The notes under the pieces: generated by a model
What the model was told of the DNA's origin: nothing
The model's database searches: none
The model's input: the letters and a program-made list of their open reading frames with translations, nothing else
DNA from: a bacterium UBA2214
GTDB taxonomy: Bacteria > Zhuqueibacterota > Zhuqueibacteria > Residuimicrobiales > Residuimicrobiaceae
Length of the DNA: 17,447 nt
Direction: 5' to 3'
NCBI GenBank assembly: GCA_002327255.1
Contig: DCUM01000180.1
Coordinates: 8,312 to 25,758, forward strand
Translations under genes and position numbers: made by a program
Shown: positions 6,651 to 15,182 of the stretch, one piece after another
Position numbering within the stretch: position 1 is the first letter of the stretch
Layout: each line of letters starts with the position of its first letter

Positions 6651-7541
6651 ATGCAGGTTTATTATTTTGCGCGCCGCGACAGCTTCTCCAGGTTGGGTAT
6701 GAAGCCGGAGGATTTCCGCCGCACATTCGAAATTCTCGCCGCGGACACGGACACGCGCGATCTGGTGGTGGCGCTCTATCTGCGTTCCAGTCCGCGCTGG
6801 CTCGGCGGCACGGCCTATGTCCGTCAGTGGGTCACGCCGGGACGTTTTCTGGCGCGCTCGGGCAAATGGCGGCTGGTGGACGCGAAAGCGCAGCCGTCGG
6901 ACTTGCCGGCCCGGTTCAAGCTGATCCGCTTGCTGCTGCCGGACAACGCCGCCTATCCGCTGGACGAGAAGGATCGCTACGGCTGGCGGCATCATTATAA
7001 GGCTTTCAGCGATCATCTGGCTTTTTATTTTGCCCATGAGCTGCACCATTTCCGCCGCTATCATCTCAATTTTCACCCCGGAGAAGGGGAGCACAGCGCC
7101 AATGCCTGGGCCGTGGCCCGTTGTCAGCACGACGGCTTTGCGGTGCGCAGTCAACGCGCGGCGCCGCTACCGCGCCGGAAACCTCGGGCACGACAAACGC
7201 CCACCTTCTGGCAGCTCTTCAATCCGGCGGATTTTTTCGCCGGTGAGCGGGCGCACGCTTTGTGGAACGACAGCTTGAAACGGGCGGGACTGGCACTGCG
7301 GTTGAGCAAAAAAGACAAAGCCCGCTATGTGGCGGAAAAGTGCCAGGCGGGCTTGAGACTCTATGAAAGGACGCCGGGAACGCTGGTTCGCATCACCTTC
7401 GATCCCGGGCGGCGTTATGACGGGCAGCGCGCGCGTATCGTGCGGCGGCTGCGACAGCCCTCCGTGCGCCTCCTCATCGAGACGCCGGATGGCAAACAGT
7501 GGCGCTGGCCGCTCTCCTGGCTGGCAGCGGAGGATGAATAG
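6651..7541 (+). CDS. HEXXH-containing putative zinc metalloprotease-like protein
   Basis: A 296-aa soluble protein taken from the ATG at 6651 (MQVYYFARRD); upstream in-frame GTG and TTG codons give a longer, less likely start that overlaps the lipoprotein gene. Residues 129-133 read HELHH, an HEXXH zinc-peptidase motif, followed closely by GEGEHSANAWA (144-154), where Glu or His could give the third metal ligand. Around it lie YFAHELHHFRRYH and conserved-looking aromatics. This resembles gluzincin/SprT-like cores but is not close enough for me to name a family. The C-terminal segment (about 248-296; TPGTLVRITFDPGRRYDGQRARIVRRL, ending PLSWLA) looks like a small SH3-like barrel. There is no signal peptide. 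It is convergent with the response-regulator gene, with only 23 bases between their stops. Confidence 0.72.
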   Translation: MQVYYFARRDSFSRLGMKPEDFRRTFEILAADTDTRDLVVALYLRSSPRWLGGTAYVRQWVTPGRFLARSGKWRLVDAKAQPSDLPARFKLIRLLLPDNAAYPLDEKDRYGWRHHYKAFSDHLAFYFAHELHHFRRYHLNFHPGEGEHSANAWAVARCQHDGFAVRSQRAAPLPRRKPRARQTPTFWQLFNPADFFAGERAHALWNDSLKRAGLALRLSKKDKARYVAEKCQAGLRLYERTPGTLVRITFDPGRRYDGQRARIVRRLRQPSVRLLIETPDGKQWRWPLSWLAAEDE

Positions 7542-7564
7542 AGATTCCCGGCGCTGCAGCAGCG

Positions 7565-8971
<1,407 letters not shown>

Positions 8972-9046
8972 ACGCCTCGATTCCTCTGCTACCGAAATAG
9001 TCCGTATGTGCCTATGTGAACGCATGAGCTGATTCACCTGGCACTA

Positions 9047-9062
9047 TGCAAAGAGTATGCCT
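9047..9062 (-). promoter_or_regulatory. Sigma-54 promoter for the response-regulator gene
   Basis: On the minus strand 9062 to 9047 reads AGGCATACTCTTTGCA, which keeps GG and GC of the -24/-12 consensus (TGGCAC-N5-TTGCW) at the right spacing and has a full TTGCA. Mismatches are A for T at the first base and T for C at the sixth. The predicted start near 9036 gives a leader of about 65 bases to the ATG at 8971. The same TTGCA -12 element occurs before the other sigma-54 activator gene. Confidence 0.5.
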
Positions 9063-9094
9063 AAAATCATTGCAGAGGCTCATTTTGGGGGTCT

Positions 9095-9135
9095 TTTAAG
9101 TACAATATAATCAATTATAGTATAATATATTTTTC
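9095..9135. promoter_or_regulatory. AT-rich block with TATAAT hexamers, candidate sbcD promoter region
   Basis: The sequence contains TATAAT at 9106-9111 and again at 9121-9126 in an AT-rich stretch that stands out from its GC-rich surroundings. No good -35 is seen at the standard distance. Because the region lies between divergent genes it could serve sbcD on the plus strand, about 100 bases downstream, or the response regulator on the minus strand. Confidence 0.35.
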
Positions 9136-9194
9136 GCGATCACCTTTCTGCACGGCCCTATTATCAGCTCTTTTAACGGCTTTTGTTGAACCCA

Positions 9195-9211
9195 TGCCAC
9201 AGCGTGTGGCA
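9195..9211 (+). promoter_or_regulatory. Perfect inverted repeat just upstream of sbcD
   Basis: TGCCACA (9195-9201), GCG, TGTGGCA (9205-9211) forms a 17-bp perfect inverted repeat that ends 17 bases before the sbcD ATG and touches its AGGA ribosome site (9211-9214). As RNA it would make a hairpin with a 3-base loop partly covering that site; as DNA it could be an operator. Confidence 0.5.
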
Positions 9212-9227
9212 GGAAGCGGCATTCTTC

Positions 9228-10361
9228 ATGACAATCCGGCGCATCTGCCATTTCTCCGACAGCCATCTCGGTTATGCGGAATATGGCAAAATATCCCCGC
9301 TGAGCGGTCTCAATCAAAGGGAACAGGATTTTTATGACGCCTTTGACGAGGTCATCGCCCGCATTATCGCATTAAAACCGGATTTGGCCATCCATGCCGG
9401 CGACCTGTTCCACACCCCCAGGCCCAGCAATCGCGCCATTCGCGTCGCCCTGGCGGCGCTGCAGCGCCTCGGCGCCGCCGGAATTCCCCTGGTTCTGATC
9501 TCCGGTAACCACGAAACGCCGCGCATCAAGGCCACGGGTTCCATCTTTGAATCGATCGCCCTTTTCCCGGGCGTTTATCCGGCTTATCAGAGCCGGTATG
9601 AACGCTTCACGTTCGCTGACCTGGACGTTCACTGTCTGCCGCACTGTTCGCTCACCGAGGAGCTGGAAGCGGCCAGCGCCGCCATTGCCATCGATCCGGC
9701 CCGGGCGCACCATATACTCGTGACGCATGGCAGTTGGCGCCAGGGCGGCTCCTACAGCATGGGCGAATTCAACGAACAACTGCTGCCCGATTTTTCGCAC
9801 CTTTTTCCGGACGTCTTCACCTATATCGCCCTGGGGCATTATCATCGCCGGGTGGACATCGCGGAACGCATCAGCTACTGCGGCGCCAGCGAACGCACCA
9901 GCATTTCCCAGGCGAATCAGGCTTGCGGTTTTCTCGAGGTGGACCTGCTCAGCGGCGAACGCATCTATCATCCCGTAAGCAGCCGTGCGATGGTGCGTCT
10001 CGAGCCTGTGTCGTGCCGGGAGTTGACGGTTGCGGATATCTATGAGCGCGTCCAAAGCCTCGCCGCTGCGTGTCCCGACGGCGCCATCGTCCACCTCACG
10101 CTGGAGCAGGTGCCGGAAAGCACTTTTTTGCGCCTGGAGATGCGCGTGCTGGAGGAGATTTTCGCGCGGGTTTTTTATCTCGAGAAACAACTGCTGCTGG
10201 AGAGAGCCGGTGAGGCGCTCTCGGGATCTCAGGCCCAGATCGAAGCGCTGCCGCTGGAGTTTGGCCGCTATGTACAAAATCTGCAAGAATCCGAACTGGA
10301 TGGTGAGCGGCTCTACCGCCTCGGCGCTCACTATCTGACCGCGGCCGAGGAGGAATCATGA
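9228..10361 (+). CDS. sbcD: Exonuclease SbcCD subunit D (Mre11-like nuclease)
   Basis: A 377-aa metallophosphoesterase that forms the SbcCD complex with SbcC, which opens DNA hairpins and trims double-strand ends in an ATP-dependent way. The start at 9228 gives MTIRRICHFSDSHLG, the family's usual beginning; an upstream TTG adds 15 residues with no family likeness. All five nuclease motifs are present: DSHLG (11-15), GDLFH (58-62), GNHE (93-96), THG (166-168) and GHYH (203-206), giving the residues that bind two Mn ions. The capping domain follows, and residues about 290-377 are a helical segment expected to hold SbcC. The length is typical. The stop codon overlaps a 35-codon ORF (ATGA), which in turn overlaps sbcC, so the genes form one operon. 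The AGGA ribosome site lies next to an inverted repeat. Confidence 0.95.
   Translation: MTIRRICHFSDSHLGYAEYGKISPLSGLNQREQDFYDAFDEVIARIIALKPDLAIHAGDLFHTPRPSNRAIRVALAALQRLGAAGIPLVLISGNHETPRIKATGSIFESIALFPGVYPAYQSRYERFTFADLDVHCLPHCSLTEELEAASAAIAIDPARAHHILVTHGSWRQGGSYSMGEFNEQLLPDFSHLFPDVFTYIALGHYHRRVDIAERISYCGASERTSISQANQACGFLEVDLLSGERIYHPVSSRAMVRLEPVSCRELTVADIYERVQSLAAACPDGAIVHLTLEQVPESTFLRLEMRVLEEIFARVFYLEKQLLLERAGEALSGSQAQIEALPLEFGRYVQNLQESELDGERLYRLGAHYLTAAEEES
10347..10353 (+). promoter_or_regulatory. Strong ribosome binding site for the bridging ORF
   Basis: GAGGAGG at 10347-10353 sits inside the last codons of sbcD, four bases before the ATG at 10358. It is the best Shine-Dalgarno sequence in the sbcDC region and serves the small ORF rather than sbcC, whose own start has a poor one. 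Confidence 0.6.
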
Positions 10362-10465
10362 ACTGCGCCGACTTTCGCCCTGCAGCCTTCCGCAGCAGCG
10401 GTCACGAGCCGGGACCCGGTTGGGGCGAACGCAGGAAATGGGGAAAGGCCGGGCATCCGCTATGA
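10358..10465 (+). CDS. 35-codon ORF bridging sbcD and sbcC
   Basis: A short frame begins MNCADFRPAAFRSSG and ends GKAGHPL. Its ATG (10358-10360) overlaps the sbcD stop in ATGA, and its stop TGA (10463-10465) overlaps the sbcC ATG (10462-10464) in another ATGA. A strong GAGGAGG precedes it, whereas sbcC has only a weak ribosome site. Ribosomes would therefore be handed from sbcD through this ORF to sbcC by termination-reinitiation. The peptide is rich in Gly, Arg and Pro and shows no domain. It may be a coupling leader rather than a functional protein, or a chance frame. The exact double overlap is what supports it. Confidence 0.42.
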   Translation: MNCADFRPAAFRSSGHEPGPGWGERRKWGKAGHPL

Positions 10466-12861
10466 TCATCACGCGACTCAGCCTGCGCAATTATCGCCGT
10501 TTTGCCGCGGTGGATATTGAATTGCCGGAAAATATCATCGGCATCATCGGCCGCAATGGCGCCGGCAAGACCACACTGGTGGAAGCCATCGCCTGGGCGC
10601 TATACGGCAATGCGATTTCGCGCACCGGCAAGGAGGACGTGCGTTCCCAGTTCGCCGGCGAACGCGAGACCTGTTCCGTCGAGCTGGAATTCGTCTATGG
10701 CGGCACTTCCTATCGCATCGAGCGCAAACTCAAGGGCAAAAATGCCGTCATCGAAGCCGCCATCTACCGCGCGCAAGTGCCGGAGCCGGAAGCGGTTCAG
10801 GATCGTGGCGTGAACGAGTATGTCGAGCGCCTGCTCAGGCTCGATTACCGTTCTTTCCTGGCTTCGGTCTTTGCGCGACAACGCGAATTGGCGCTCTTTT
10901 CCAATCTCAAACCCGAGGAGCGCCGCAGGGCAGTCAACCGGCTGATCGGCATCGATCGCATCGACCGCGCCCGCGAAGCGGCCGCCGCGGATCGCAACGA
11001 AAAACAGAGCTTTGTCGAAGGCCGGCAAAAGGGCTTGATCGATCCCGAAATTCTGAAAACCCGCAGAGAGGAGAATGAAACACTCCTCGCTGAGGCGCTG
11101 GATCGATTGCAGACGCAAAACGCCCTGATTCAGGAAAAAGAAGAGGCCCTGCAGACGGCGCGGCAGCGTCTGGAAGCGCAGTCGGAGCTGCGTGACCGCC
11201 ATGTGGCCTGTGATTCCAGTCTGGGCAAATGGCGCGCGCTCAAAACCCAGAGCGAGTCCGCCCTGCAGCAGCAGCACCAGGAACGCTCCGCCATTGCCGC
11301 TGCCGAAAAGACCCTGCAGGAGATTGCGGCGCCCTTGACCGGACTCCCGGCGCTCAAGGAAGCGGCCGAACAATGGGAGCGGGAGCGCGTGCGCATGGCG
11401 CAGCGCGAGGGTTTGCAGCGCCAGATGCAGGAATCGACACGCCGTAAAACGCAGCTCGATGGCCGTATCGCGGCGCTGCAGCCGCGCGCCGGCGATCCCG
11501 CTGCGCTCGAACAGCAGCAGAGTGGGCTCCTCCGCAAGGAAGAGATGCTGGAAAAGGAATTGGAGGATGCGCGCCAGGAGGTGAATCGCTGCCACGGACA
11601 GCTGGAGGCGAGTCAGCAGGCGGGCGAAGAGGTCCGTGATAAACGCGCGCACATTGTCGCGCTCGGTCCCGATGGTGAATGCCCCACCTGCACACAGCGT
11701 TTGCAGGATCATTACGAAGGGGTGATCAGGCAACTCGACGCCCGGTTGATGGAACTGCGCGAGAAATATCGCCTCGCCCGGGAAGCCCTGGAGGCCGCGC
11801 AGGTGCTGGTGCGGAAGCACGACAGCACGTTACAGGAAATACGCCGCGAAAAAGAGCGCTGCGGGCAGCAGATCAGCGCCAACCGCGAAGCGGCGGCCAC
11901 CTTGCAGGAGGCCCTGGAAGATGCGGCGGCTGTCGACCGCGCCATCGCGGAAGGGAGCAGGGCGCTCGCGGCTCTGGGGGAGTCGGCGTATGATGCCGAA
12001 AAACATCAGGCGGTCAAGAGCGAACTCGAACAACTGAACGTTTTGCAACAGCGCGCGGCCCGGTTGCAGGAGCGCGTGGCGCGCCGCCCGCAGGTGAATG
12101 CAGAGATCGACCGCCTTGGCAGTCAGATCGGCGAGTTGGAGCAATTGATCGATACCGCCAGCCGCGAGCAGTCGCAGCTGGGATTCGACGAGACGCACTA
12201 TCTCGCCTGCAAACGGGCTGTGGAAACGGCCGATCTCGAGCTGAAGCACGTCAAGGAGATCCAGGCCCAGCTGCGCGAGGAGGCGGCCGGTCATAAGAAG
12301 GAGCAGGCGACGTTAGCGGAGACGGAAAAACAGCAGGCGGCGCAGCGCGCGGAAATCGCGGATTTGCAGGAGGAGATTCTCTATCTATCGGTTTTGCATG
12401 GGCATCTGGGCAAATTCCGGCTCGAGCTGGCCGGACGGCTGCGGCCCATGATCGCCCTGCAGACGTCCCACCTCCTGTCCATGACGACCAGCGGCCGCTA
12501 CGGACGGGTGGAACTGGATGAAGATTATACGGTCGCGCTCTTTGACGGCAATCAGGCGTTTCCGCTGGCGCGCTTCTCCGGCGGAGAACAGGATCTGGTC
12601 AACCTCTGTCTGCGCATCGCCATCAGTCAAATTGTGGCGCAGCGCAGTGGCGCGGCGATCCAATTGATTGTGCTGGATGAAATTTTTGGCTCCCAGGACG
12701 AGGAGCGCAAGAACCTCATTCTCAACGCCCTCGGTCAACTCTCTTCACAATTCCGCCAGATTTTCATCATCACCCACATCGAAAGCATCCGCGACACCCT
12801 GCCGGTCATCCTCGAAGTGAGCAGTGAGGACGATCAGCGCAGTGATATCCGTCTGTTTTAG
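10462..12861 (+). CDS. sbcC: Exonuclease SbcCD subunit C (Rad50-like ATPase)
   Basis: A 799-aa SMC-like ATPase, the partner of SbcD. From the ATG at 10462 it begins MIITRLSLRNYRRF, the standard SbcC/Rad50 start; earlier in-frame TTG and ATG codons (10420, 10438) give extra residues without likeness. Walker A GRNGAGKTT is at 30-38, with a conserved Q-loop region (ASVFARQRELALFSN). Two long coiled-coil arms flank the zinc hook CPTC (Cys407 and Cys410), through which two complexes dimerise by shared zinc. The C-terminal lobe has the signature FSGGEQD (705-711) and Walker B LIVLDEIFG (735-743), followed by HIESI (H-loop). At about 800 aa the arms are shorter than in E. coli SbcC (about 1050 aa) and nearer to Rad50 types of other phyla. 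The last codons lie in the first copy of a 72-bp repeat. Confidence 0.95.
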   Translation: MIITRLSLRNYRRFAAVDIELPENIIGIIGRNGAGKTTLVEAIAWALYGNAISRTGKEDVRSQFAGERETCSVELEFVYGGTSYRIERKLKGKNAVIEAAIYRAQVPEPEAVQDRGVNEYVERLLRLDYRSFLASVFARQRELALFSNLKPEERRRAVNRLIGIDRIDRAREAAAADRNEKQSFVEGRQKGLIDPEILKTRREENETLLAEALDRLQTQNALIQEKEEALQTARQRLEAQSELRDRHVACDSSLGKWRALKTQSESALQQQHQERSAIAAAEKTLQEIAAPLTGLPALKEAAEQWERERVRMAQREGLQRQMQESTRRKTQLDGRIAALQPRAGDPAALEQQQSGLLRKEEMLEKELEDARQEVNRCHGQLEASQQAGEEVRDKRAHIVALGPDGECPTCTQRLQDHYEGVIRQLDARLMELREKYRLAREALEAAQVLVRKHDSTLQEIRREKERCGQQISANREAAATLQEALEDAAAVDRAIAEGSRALAALGESAYDAEKHQAVKSELEQLNVLQQRAARLQERVARRPQVNAEIDRLGSQIGELEQLIDTASREQSQLGFDETHYLACKRAVETADLELKHVKEIQAQLREEAAGHKKEQATLAETEKQQAAQRAEIADLQEEILYLSVLHGHLGKFRLELAGRLRPMIALQTSHLLSMTTSGRYGRVELDEDYTVALFDGNQAFPLARFSGGEQDLVNLCLRIAISQIVAQRSGAAIQLIVLDEIFGSQDEERKNLILNALGQLSSQFRQIFIITHIESIRDTLPVILEVSSEDDQRSDIRLF

Positions 12862-12991
12862 GCGCTTCCCCCCCCCGATCCTGAAGAACTTGCACCTGGA
12901 AATTCTGAAGAACTTGATATCCGCCTGCTTCAGGCGCTCTTTTTTGTTTTCCCGATTCGGAAGATCATGCACCTGAATTTTCTGAAGAACC
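12844..12991 (+). repeat. Imperfect 72-bp tandem direct repeat at the end of sbcC
   Basis: Copy one starts GATATCCGTCTGTTTTAGGC at 12844 and copy two GATATCCGCCTGCTTCAGGC at 12916, a period of 72 bases. Each continues through a C/T-rich tract, a CCCGAT motif, TGCACCTG, and CTGAAGAAC(T/C)TG. The first copy includes the last codons and stop of sbcC. A third, shorter copy (AATATCCACCTGCTTCAGGC) lies at 13073-13092 and runs into the 3' end of the convergent membrane-protein gene. Confidence 0.65.
12922..12950 (+). terminator. Rho-independent terminator of the sbcDC operon
   Basis: CGCCTG (12922-12927), loop CTT, CAGGCG (12931-12936) is followed by CTCTTTTTTGTTTT. It lies about 60 bases after the sbcC stop and forms part of the second copy of the 72-bp repeat. 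The related segment at the end of sbcC itself has lost the pairing and the T tract. Confidence 0.6.
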
Positions 12992-13086
12992 TGTTCAGCC
13001 CTCGCTGTGCCCAGGCTGAACCAGGCATACGGGCAGACACGCCCCCTGCGCGGGCTGCTGCTCAGCGCCGCGAATATCCACCTGCT

Positions 13087-14121
13087 TCAGGCGTCCTTTT
13101 CCGTTTCTCCGGACTCGTGCAGATGGGCCCTGGCTTGCAGCCCCTTGAAACTCAGGCCTTCGGAGGCGAGCAGGGTCAACCCAACCACCAGTATCGGCAC
13201 AAAATTGATGGCATGCATGACGATGGCAAAGGTCAGCGCCGGACTTTCGGGGACGTTAAAGGCCGGCAGTGCCAGGGACTGCTGACAGAGCCAGTGATAG
13301 GTTCCCACATATCCGGGCGAGGAGGGCACCAGAACCCCAAAGGTGGTGATGACCAGCAGCACCAGGGAGGTGGTCCAGGGCAGCGAGTAGGTCGCGACGA
13401 AATTGAACGAGTACAGCACCAGCTGAAAGGCATACCCGTAACAGGCCCAGATCAGCACCGAGAGCACGGTGACGACGAGGTAATCGGAGGGTCTGGCCAG
13501 GGGCACGATGCCGCGCAGGAAGGATTCTATCACGTTCTTCAGTTTCACCGCCAGGTGCGGGGCGACGGGATTGAAGAGCCTGTCGACGAGCGTCAGCGCC
13601 GGTTTGGGATATTTTTTCGTCAGGATGAGCACGGCGAACAGGGCGGCGATGCCCGCGAAGGTGATATAGCCCCCCATGCGCACCCAGTCGGGGAAGGGAA
13701 ACACCAGGACCGCCAGCGCCATGCAGATGAAGAGGGCGGCGACATCGATGATCCGTTCCATGACGATGGTGCCAAAGACCACACTGCTGGAGAGCGAGCG
13801 TTTTTTAGCGAGGAGATAGGCGCGGATGAATTCGCCGAGATGGGCCGGGAGAAAGACGTTGAAGAGATAACCGATCATCAGCGCGCTGAAGAGCGGCTTC
13901 AGCGGGACGCGTTCGATGGGATCGAGCAGATAGCGCCAGCGCAGCGTGCGCAGGCCGTGGGCAATGAAGGTGATGATCACCGTCGGAATCAGCCACCAGT
14001 AATTCGCCGCCGTGAAGGCCTGCATCATCTGATGAAAATCCACCTTGCGGAACGCCAGCCAGATGAAGAGCAGGCTGAGCCCCACCCCCAGTAAAAATTT
14101 CCAGTCTTTGAGTATTTTCAT
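13087..14121 (-). CDS. Lysylphosphatidylglycerol synthase TM-region / flippase-like membrane protein (UPF0104)
   Basis: A 344-aa inner-membrane protein of the LPG_synthase_TM (UPF0104, AglD-like) family, which shares the membrane half of MprF. Some relatives move lipids or lipid-linked intermediates across the membrane; here the enzymatic lysyl-transferase domain is absent, so a flippase or lipid-handling role is the fair guess. The start at 14121 has GAGG five bases upstream. About eight to nine hydrophobic segments are seen: LLGVGLSLLFIWLAF, LIPTVIITFIAHGLR, then the family block RTLRWRYLL, LMIGYLFNVFLPAHLGEFIRAYLL, VMERIIDVAALFICMAL, and the late helix LLVITTFGVLVPSSPGYVGTYHWL. The N-P-A-H-L-GE-(I/F)-R motif is typical of the family. 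It stands alone, divergent from the TMK operon and convergent with sbcC. Confidence 0.88.
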   Translation of the reverse strand: MKILKDWKFLLGVGLSLLFIWLAFRKVDFHQMMQAFTAANYWWLIPTVIITFIAHGLRTLRWRYLLDPIERVPLKPLFSALMIGYLFNVFLPAHLGEFIRAYLLAKKRSLSSSVVFGTIVMERIIDVAALFICMALAVLVFPFPDWVRMGGYITFAGIAALFAVLILTKKYPKPALTLVDRLFNPVAPHLAVKLKNVIESFLRGIVPLARPSDYLVVTVLSVLIWACYGYAFQLVLYSFNFVATYSLPWTTSLVLLVITTFGVLVPSSPGYVGTYHWLCQQSLALPAFNVPESPALTFAIVMHAINFVPILVVGLTLLASEGLSFKGLQARAHLHESGETEKDA

Positions 14122-14402
14122 ATCGACCTCACCCGATCCCGGATGTATTCACATGGATTCTGAACAAACGCTTGCATGCATGACAAACCCCGATGTCCGC
14201 CGCTTGGGCGGTCACCAACAGTGACACCGATGCAACGCTTCACTTTTGCAAGCTGAAAAGTACGAATTTTTGGGCAAATAGAAAAATGATTTTCTTGATG
14301 GCAACAGGGGGACCCGGACGACTGGCGGCGGCGGCGATGGCGGAAAACCGGCCTGTAGCTCCCCTGAACCGGCATTTCATTCGGATGCCTGAAAAAAATG
14401 TT
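14122..14402. other. Divergent intergenic region
   Basis: About 280 bases between the membrane-protein start (minus) and the TMK promoter (plus). It contains a small inverted repeat GTCAC-CAACA-GTGAC (14211-14225) and the palindrome TGCATGCA near 14174. Open frames in it have no recognisable content. I see no RNA gene. Confidence 0.45.
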
Positions 14403-14430
14403 TTGCAAAATGAAAACTTGTTCCTATCTT
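14403..14430 (+). promoter_or_regulatory. Candidate sigma-70 promoter of the TMK-like operon
   Basis: TTGCAA (14403-14408), a 16-base spacer and TATCTT (14425-14430) make a moderate promoter. Transcription would start near 14437, too close to an ATG at 14445 to leave it a ribosome site, which favours the start at 14490. Confidence 0.45.
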
Positions 14431-14489
14431 AAAACAAGAGGTGTATGACGGTTCAATCAGGTTATTTCCTTTTATCGCAAAGGTTTTTT

Positions 14490-15182
14490 ATGATCGAACT
14501 TAAAAAGAATCCCAGCAAAGGACGCCTCATTGCTGTGGAAGGGCTGGACGGGTCGGGCAAATCGACCCAGATTTATCTCCTAAAGCGCTGGCTGGAGCTG
14601 GAGGGGTACAAGGTTTTTTTCACGGAATGGAATTCATCGGTCCTGGTGAAGAAGGCCACCAAAAAAGGCAAAGCATCGCAGCTTTTGACCCCGACCACTT
14701 TTTCCCTGATTCACTGCACCGATTTCGCCGATCGTTTCGAACGGCAGGTCTGGCCCCTGTTGTGCGCCGGCTACATCGTCCTGGCGGATCGATATTGCTT
14801 CACCGCCTTTGCGCGTGATGCGGTGCGCGGTTGTGATCCCAACTGGGTGCGCACCCTGTACAGCTTTGCCACATTGCCGGATATCACCTTCTTTTTCAAT
14901 GTGTCGACCGAAGTGGCCATCAACCGCATCCTCGAAGGCCGTCCCACCCTGAAATATCACGAGGCGGGAATGGATTTGGGCCTCTCCACGGATCCTTATG
15001 AAAGCTTTCGCATTTTTCAGGGTCGAATCAATCAGGCCTATGAAAAAATGGTCGCGGAATTCGACTTTACGGTCATCGATGCCAGTCAGGCTGTGAACAT
15101 TCAGCAGCAATTCGTCCGCAAGATCGTGGTGGAAAAAATTGATCTGGCGCGTTTTCGCTGGAAAGTGAGGAACAGCCTATGA
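14490..15182 (+). CDS. tmk: Thymidylate kinase-family P-loop kinase, first of a tandem pair
   Basis: A 230-aa nucleoside monophosphate kinase of the thymidylate kinase (TMK) family, which phosphorylates dTMP to dTDP in its classical members. The start at 14490 has AAAGG six bases upstream. The P-loop GLDGSGKST (18-26) is complete, and DRY (100-102) is kept. Where usual TMKs read S/A-x-AYQG after DRY, this one has CFTAFARDAVRG, and the lid region reads YHEAGMDLGLSTDPYESF, shared with the next gene but not with E. coli Tmk. The substrate may therefore not be dTMP. It is followed by its paralogue with a 4-base ATGA overlap, so the two are translated together. Family assignment is sure; the gene symbol reflects family only. 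Confidence 0.83.
   Translation: MIELKKNPSKGRLIAVEGLDGSGKSTQIYLLKRWLELEGYKVFFTEWNSSVLVKKATKKGKASQLLTPTTFSLIHCTDFADRFERQVWPLLCAGYIVLADRYCFTAFARDAVRGCDPNWVRTLYSFATLPDITFFFNVSTEVAINRILEGRPTLKYHEAGMDLGLSTDPYESFRIFQGRINQAYEKMVAEFDFTVIDASQAVNIQQQFVRKIVVEKIDLARFRWKVRNSL

Noticed and set aside
7552..7564. CGCTG-CAG-CAGCG hairpin between convergent genes as a terminator
   Set aside because: Stem of only five pairs and no U tract on either strand.
12967..14094. 375-codon frame antisense to the flippase-like gene
   Set aside because: Same kind of antisense shadow: charged, low complexity, no domain, and opposite to a clear membrane protein.
14118..14408. 96-codon minus-strand frame upstream of the flippase-like gene
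   Set aside because: No recognisable domain, no good ribosome site, and it lies in a divergent promoter region.
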